From assembly GCA_900073065.1 (NCBI GenBank), contig FJOG01000020.1:959770-1023769 (forward strand): a stretch of DNA of 64,000 bases, written 5' to 3'. The notes below the pieces were generated by a model. It was not told the DNA's origin and did no database searches. It saw only the letters and a program-made list of their open reading frames with translations. The translations under genes were made by a program, and so were the position numbers. Below, one piece after another: positions 61,779 to 64,000 of the stretch. Each line of letters opens with the position of its first letter. Position 1 is the stretch's first letter. This stretch comes from Phialocephala subalpina. Its lineage: Eukaryota > Ascomycota > Leotiomycetes > Helotiales > Mollisiaceae.

Positions 61779-63712
61779 TCAAAATGCGTCCCTTTTCTCT
61801 CGGCGCCGAGTTACCATCCCAGGAAACCACAAGTTCTCCACGTCTGCGTGTTTTCTCCCATCCAAATGAAGCTCGGTAAATTGTCTGTAGTCATCAAGGA
61901 ACAATTCCACTTCGTCTGCTTTCCAAATGCGTTCAGAAGTATACAACTCACTGATTTCCTTGATCCAGCGACGGGATCTCGTCCATCCTAGGAATAATAG
62001 TGTACGGCTTCCAAACCGATAAACAATATCTCCAAGCTGTACATCACCAAACGGATCAGAACAAGTGATAGAGTCCAGATGGAATCTAGCTTCGAGTTCC
62101 GGAACCACAAATCCTCTACCTCTACAAAGCTCATTACCATAGTACTCACTAAAGTGCAGGTCTCTGTAGACCTGATCATCTGGGTTTTTCTGATTTGCCA
62201 TCATCAAAATCTTCTTAGGTGAAGATACTTCCTGCGCATCAATTTAGAGACAGAGCTTCTCTTTGATAATTGAAGCCAGAGATTAGACAAGTCCAGGCAT
62301 CGCCCTCATTCTCCTTGTGAAGTTTGGCGGCTTCCAATTCTTGGTCAGCCGTTGTTGATGCTGCAGTAGGATTGTTGGTGTGCGTTTCTACAATCCAGTA
62401 CCATTTAAGCAACTCAGTACCATTCTCATAGGCTGGCATTCCAGAACTGCTATGGTTTCTATCGTGGGAACGAAATGGACCTCGGTGTTCAGCAGTTCTG
62501 GTAAATTCTCTAATGTTGGCAACTTTAGTTCGTCTTTTCCACCCAAGCTTGCAAAGATTGCTTCCACTTTCGTGGGGACTTTGTTTGATGAGTTATTCCA
62601 ATGCACACAGCCTCCGTGAGCCGAAAAGTTATGCCGTAGCAAGATATTGAGAAGTTTCATGGAACTTATGTCGTAATTGACCTCCATGGACGTTCGGCAG
62701 CAGCCTGGAACAACACCCAATAACCCATAGACCTTGTCGAAGAGATTCTCGCACAATGCTTCGCGATACAAGTAGGCAGAATCAAGCAAATTCAATCGTT
62801 TGCTTACCGTATGCCGTTGCTCCAAACTTTGAAGAGAGCTGTTTTCCGGGTCTTCGAGATATTTGTAGAGAGATGTTCTCCATGCAGATTCAGGATGTAC
62901 CACGGACCAACCTTCCCATTATTCAGCAGTGGCGTAAGGATACCTTCGGGGATCTGGATATGATCGCACTGTATTGTAATTCGAGTTGCCAAAACAAACT
63001 CTTAGATAATCCAAAGTCGTGTCCAGTAAGACCTCAGAAAGAGCCTAAAGAACGAGCGAATATACCTAGGGAATGCCGTATTCGTCTCTTGTCAAATAGA
63101 AGATCGTCAGTATGGCTGTAACACCATAGACTCGTAACTTCGCCATGTTCTTTGCATATCTCAGCGAATTGCTGCATATATTCCTTAGCTTGTTGCACAT
63201 TACACGTTCCCTTGCTATTAGGAAGAACCTGTTCAAACTGTCCCAGCCAAGCAACGACACACGTAGCCTGCGAATACACCTTCGCCATTTGCTTGACCTA
63301 CAAACATCGTTAACCTTCTCCCCGAAACATTTTCAACACATATACCCGATGATCTCTCTCCCCGACAGACCCCTGATCAATACACAGCGCGCCAACCCAC
63401 AAAACCCGCATTTCATTCTCCAGCCTCAAATGCCACAACGCCCACCAAAGATTCTCTCTAACACCAAATTTTCTCCCTTCTAACGAGATAAAAAATGACG
63501 CATTCGTCGCATCTCCCCATTCATAAGACAGAGCTTCATATTTGCAGCAGTTCTCGTCGTCGAGGTCCGCGGTGTGGAGGGTGCAGGTGATGGTATCAGG
63601 CTCGAGCTCGTCATCTTGACGAGGCTGGAGATGAAGAAGGCGGATTTAAGATTTTGAAGGGTCGGGTAAGGCGTAAATACTATTTTCTAACATACTAACC
63701 GTTTGGCATCAT
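61779..63712 (-). pseudogene. Decayed HET-domain (heterokaryon incompatibility) gene
   Basis: HET-domain proteins take part in fungal non-self recognition and cell death. The N-terminal part has YEALSYEWGDATNASFF, LWWALWHLRLENEMRVLWVG and ALCIDQ, where the canonical Asp before ALC is Gly. An intron (GTATAT...TTTGTAG, about 63305-63374) joins ERDHR to VKQMAKVYSQATCVVAWLG. Then the text breaks: the frame changes near 63060, and SYWTRLWII is followed by TAA (63002-63004) where HET proteins have Gln (WIIQE), a CAA-to-TAA type change. Another frame change falls near 62920 before PESAWRTSLYKYLED and KVYGLLGVVPG, another near 62440 (YENGTELLKWYWIVE). The last block, from about 62245 (ILMMANQKNPDDQVYRDLHF, DVQLGDIVYRFGSRTLLFLG), ends at 61779. 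Several lesions make this a pseudogene. Confidence 0.75.
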
Positions 63713-64000
63713 CTCGATTTGTTTCTGGAATTGAGGAGTTGAGATTTGGAAAGGTTGATGTTGGATTCTTGAAGCGTTCGGTGAGAGTGATTGGGCCGCA
63801 ACACCAATGCAAGCCATCTACCTCTCGGTGAGCGGCTGTTGCACAATGCATGCAGCGTCTATTGTATGCAGCTCAGACCCGAGTAGTCTTCGAGGGGTGT
63901 CATTAAATGACCATGTCAAAAGCGAGAGACCAGAGAAAAATTGTATGTTTGCTGTCAAAATTCTAGCTCGTTGTCAGTTCTGTTTGTCTTTTCACATCAA

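Overview
The window looks like nuclear DNA of a filamentous ascomycete, possibly a Leotiomycete; the class is an inference from gene content and protein style only. The evidence is short (about 45-140 nt) GT-AG introns with CTAAC/CTGAC-like branch sites, fungal-only families (Zn2Cys6 and fungal_trans transcription factors, GH45, HET domain, UapA-type purine permease), and housekeeping genes that splice cleanly into full-length ascomycete proteins. There are no operons. Exon boundaries below were worked out by hand, and every spliced gene called intact was checked to keep frame.

Left part (1-28 kb) is conserved core genome, mostly on the minus strand: SEH1 nucleoporin (cut by the window edge), a tRNA-like Pol III gene with an odd anticodon, a large atypical protein kinase, mitochondrial Lon protease (Pim1), the ESCRT factor Bro1, a mitochondrial DnaJ (Mdj1) and the Sin3/Rpd3 subunit SAP30. 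A 2.6 kb gene-free stretch separates SAP30 from a divergently transcribed C2H2/fungal_trans transcription factor. Then come a secreted GH45 endoglucanase and an ICMT-like membrane methyltransferase. Lon and Mdj1 both serve mitochondrial protein quality control, but they are only near each other, not co-transcribed.

Middle part (28-46 kb) is more accessory: a cysteine-rich single-pass membrane protein, a broken alpha/beta hydrolase, a NAT-family uric acid/xanthine permease, a decayed gene starting with an LPxELR motif, an intact GH13 alpha-glucosidase, an unidentified relic, a decayed SMP-30-like lactonohydrolase, and two C2H2 zinc-finger genes that look like relatives of each other.

Right part (46-64 kb) has a CUE-domain membrane protein, the nine-exon CCR4-NOT subunit NOT2 with a 13-nt first coding exon, and a Zn2Cys6 transcription factor whose zinc cluster needs a GC-AG intron. 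It ends in about 6.5 kb with no convincing gene and a decayed HET-domain (heterokaryon incompatibility) gene. Five broken genes lie between 29.6 and 63.7 kb, against none recognised in the first 29 kb. I found no clearly new multi-gene system. The most unusual items are the type II tRNA-like gene with an apparent ACC anticodon, the pseudogene set, the GC-AG intron inside the zinc-cluster codons, and the membrane protein with a 19-nt exon.
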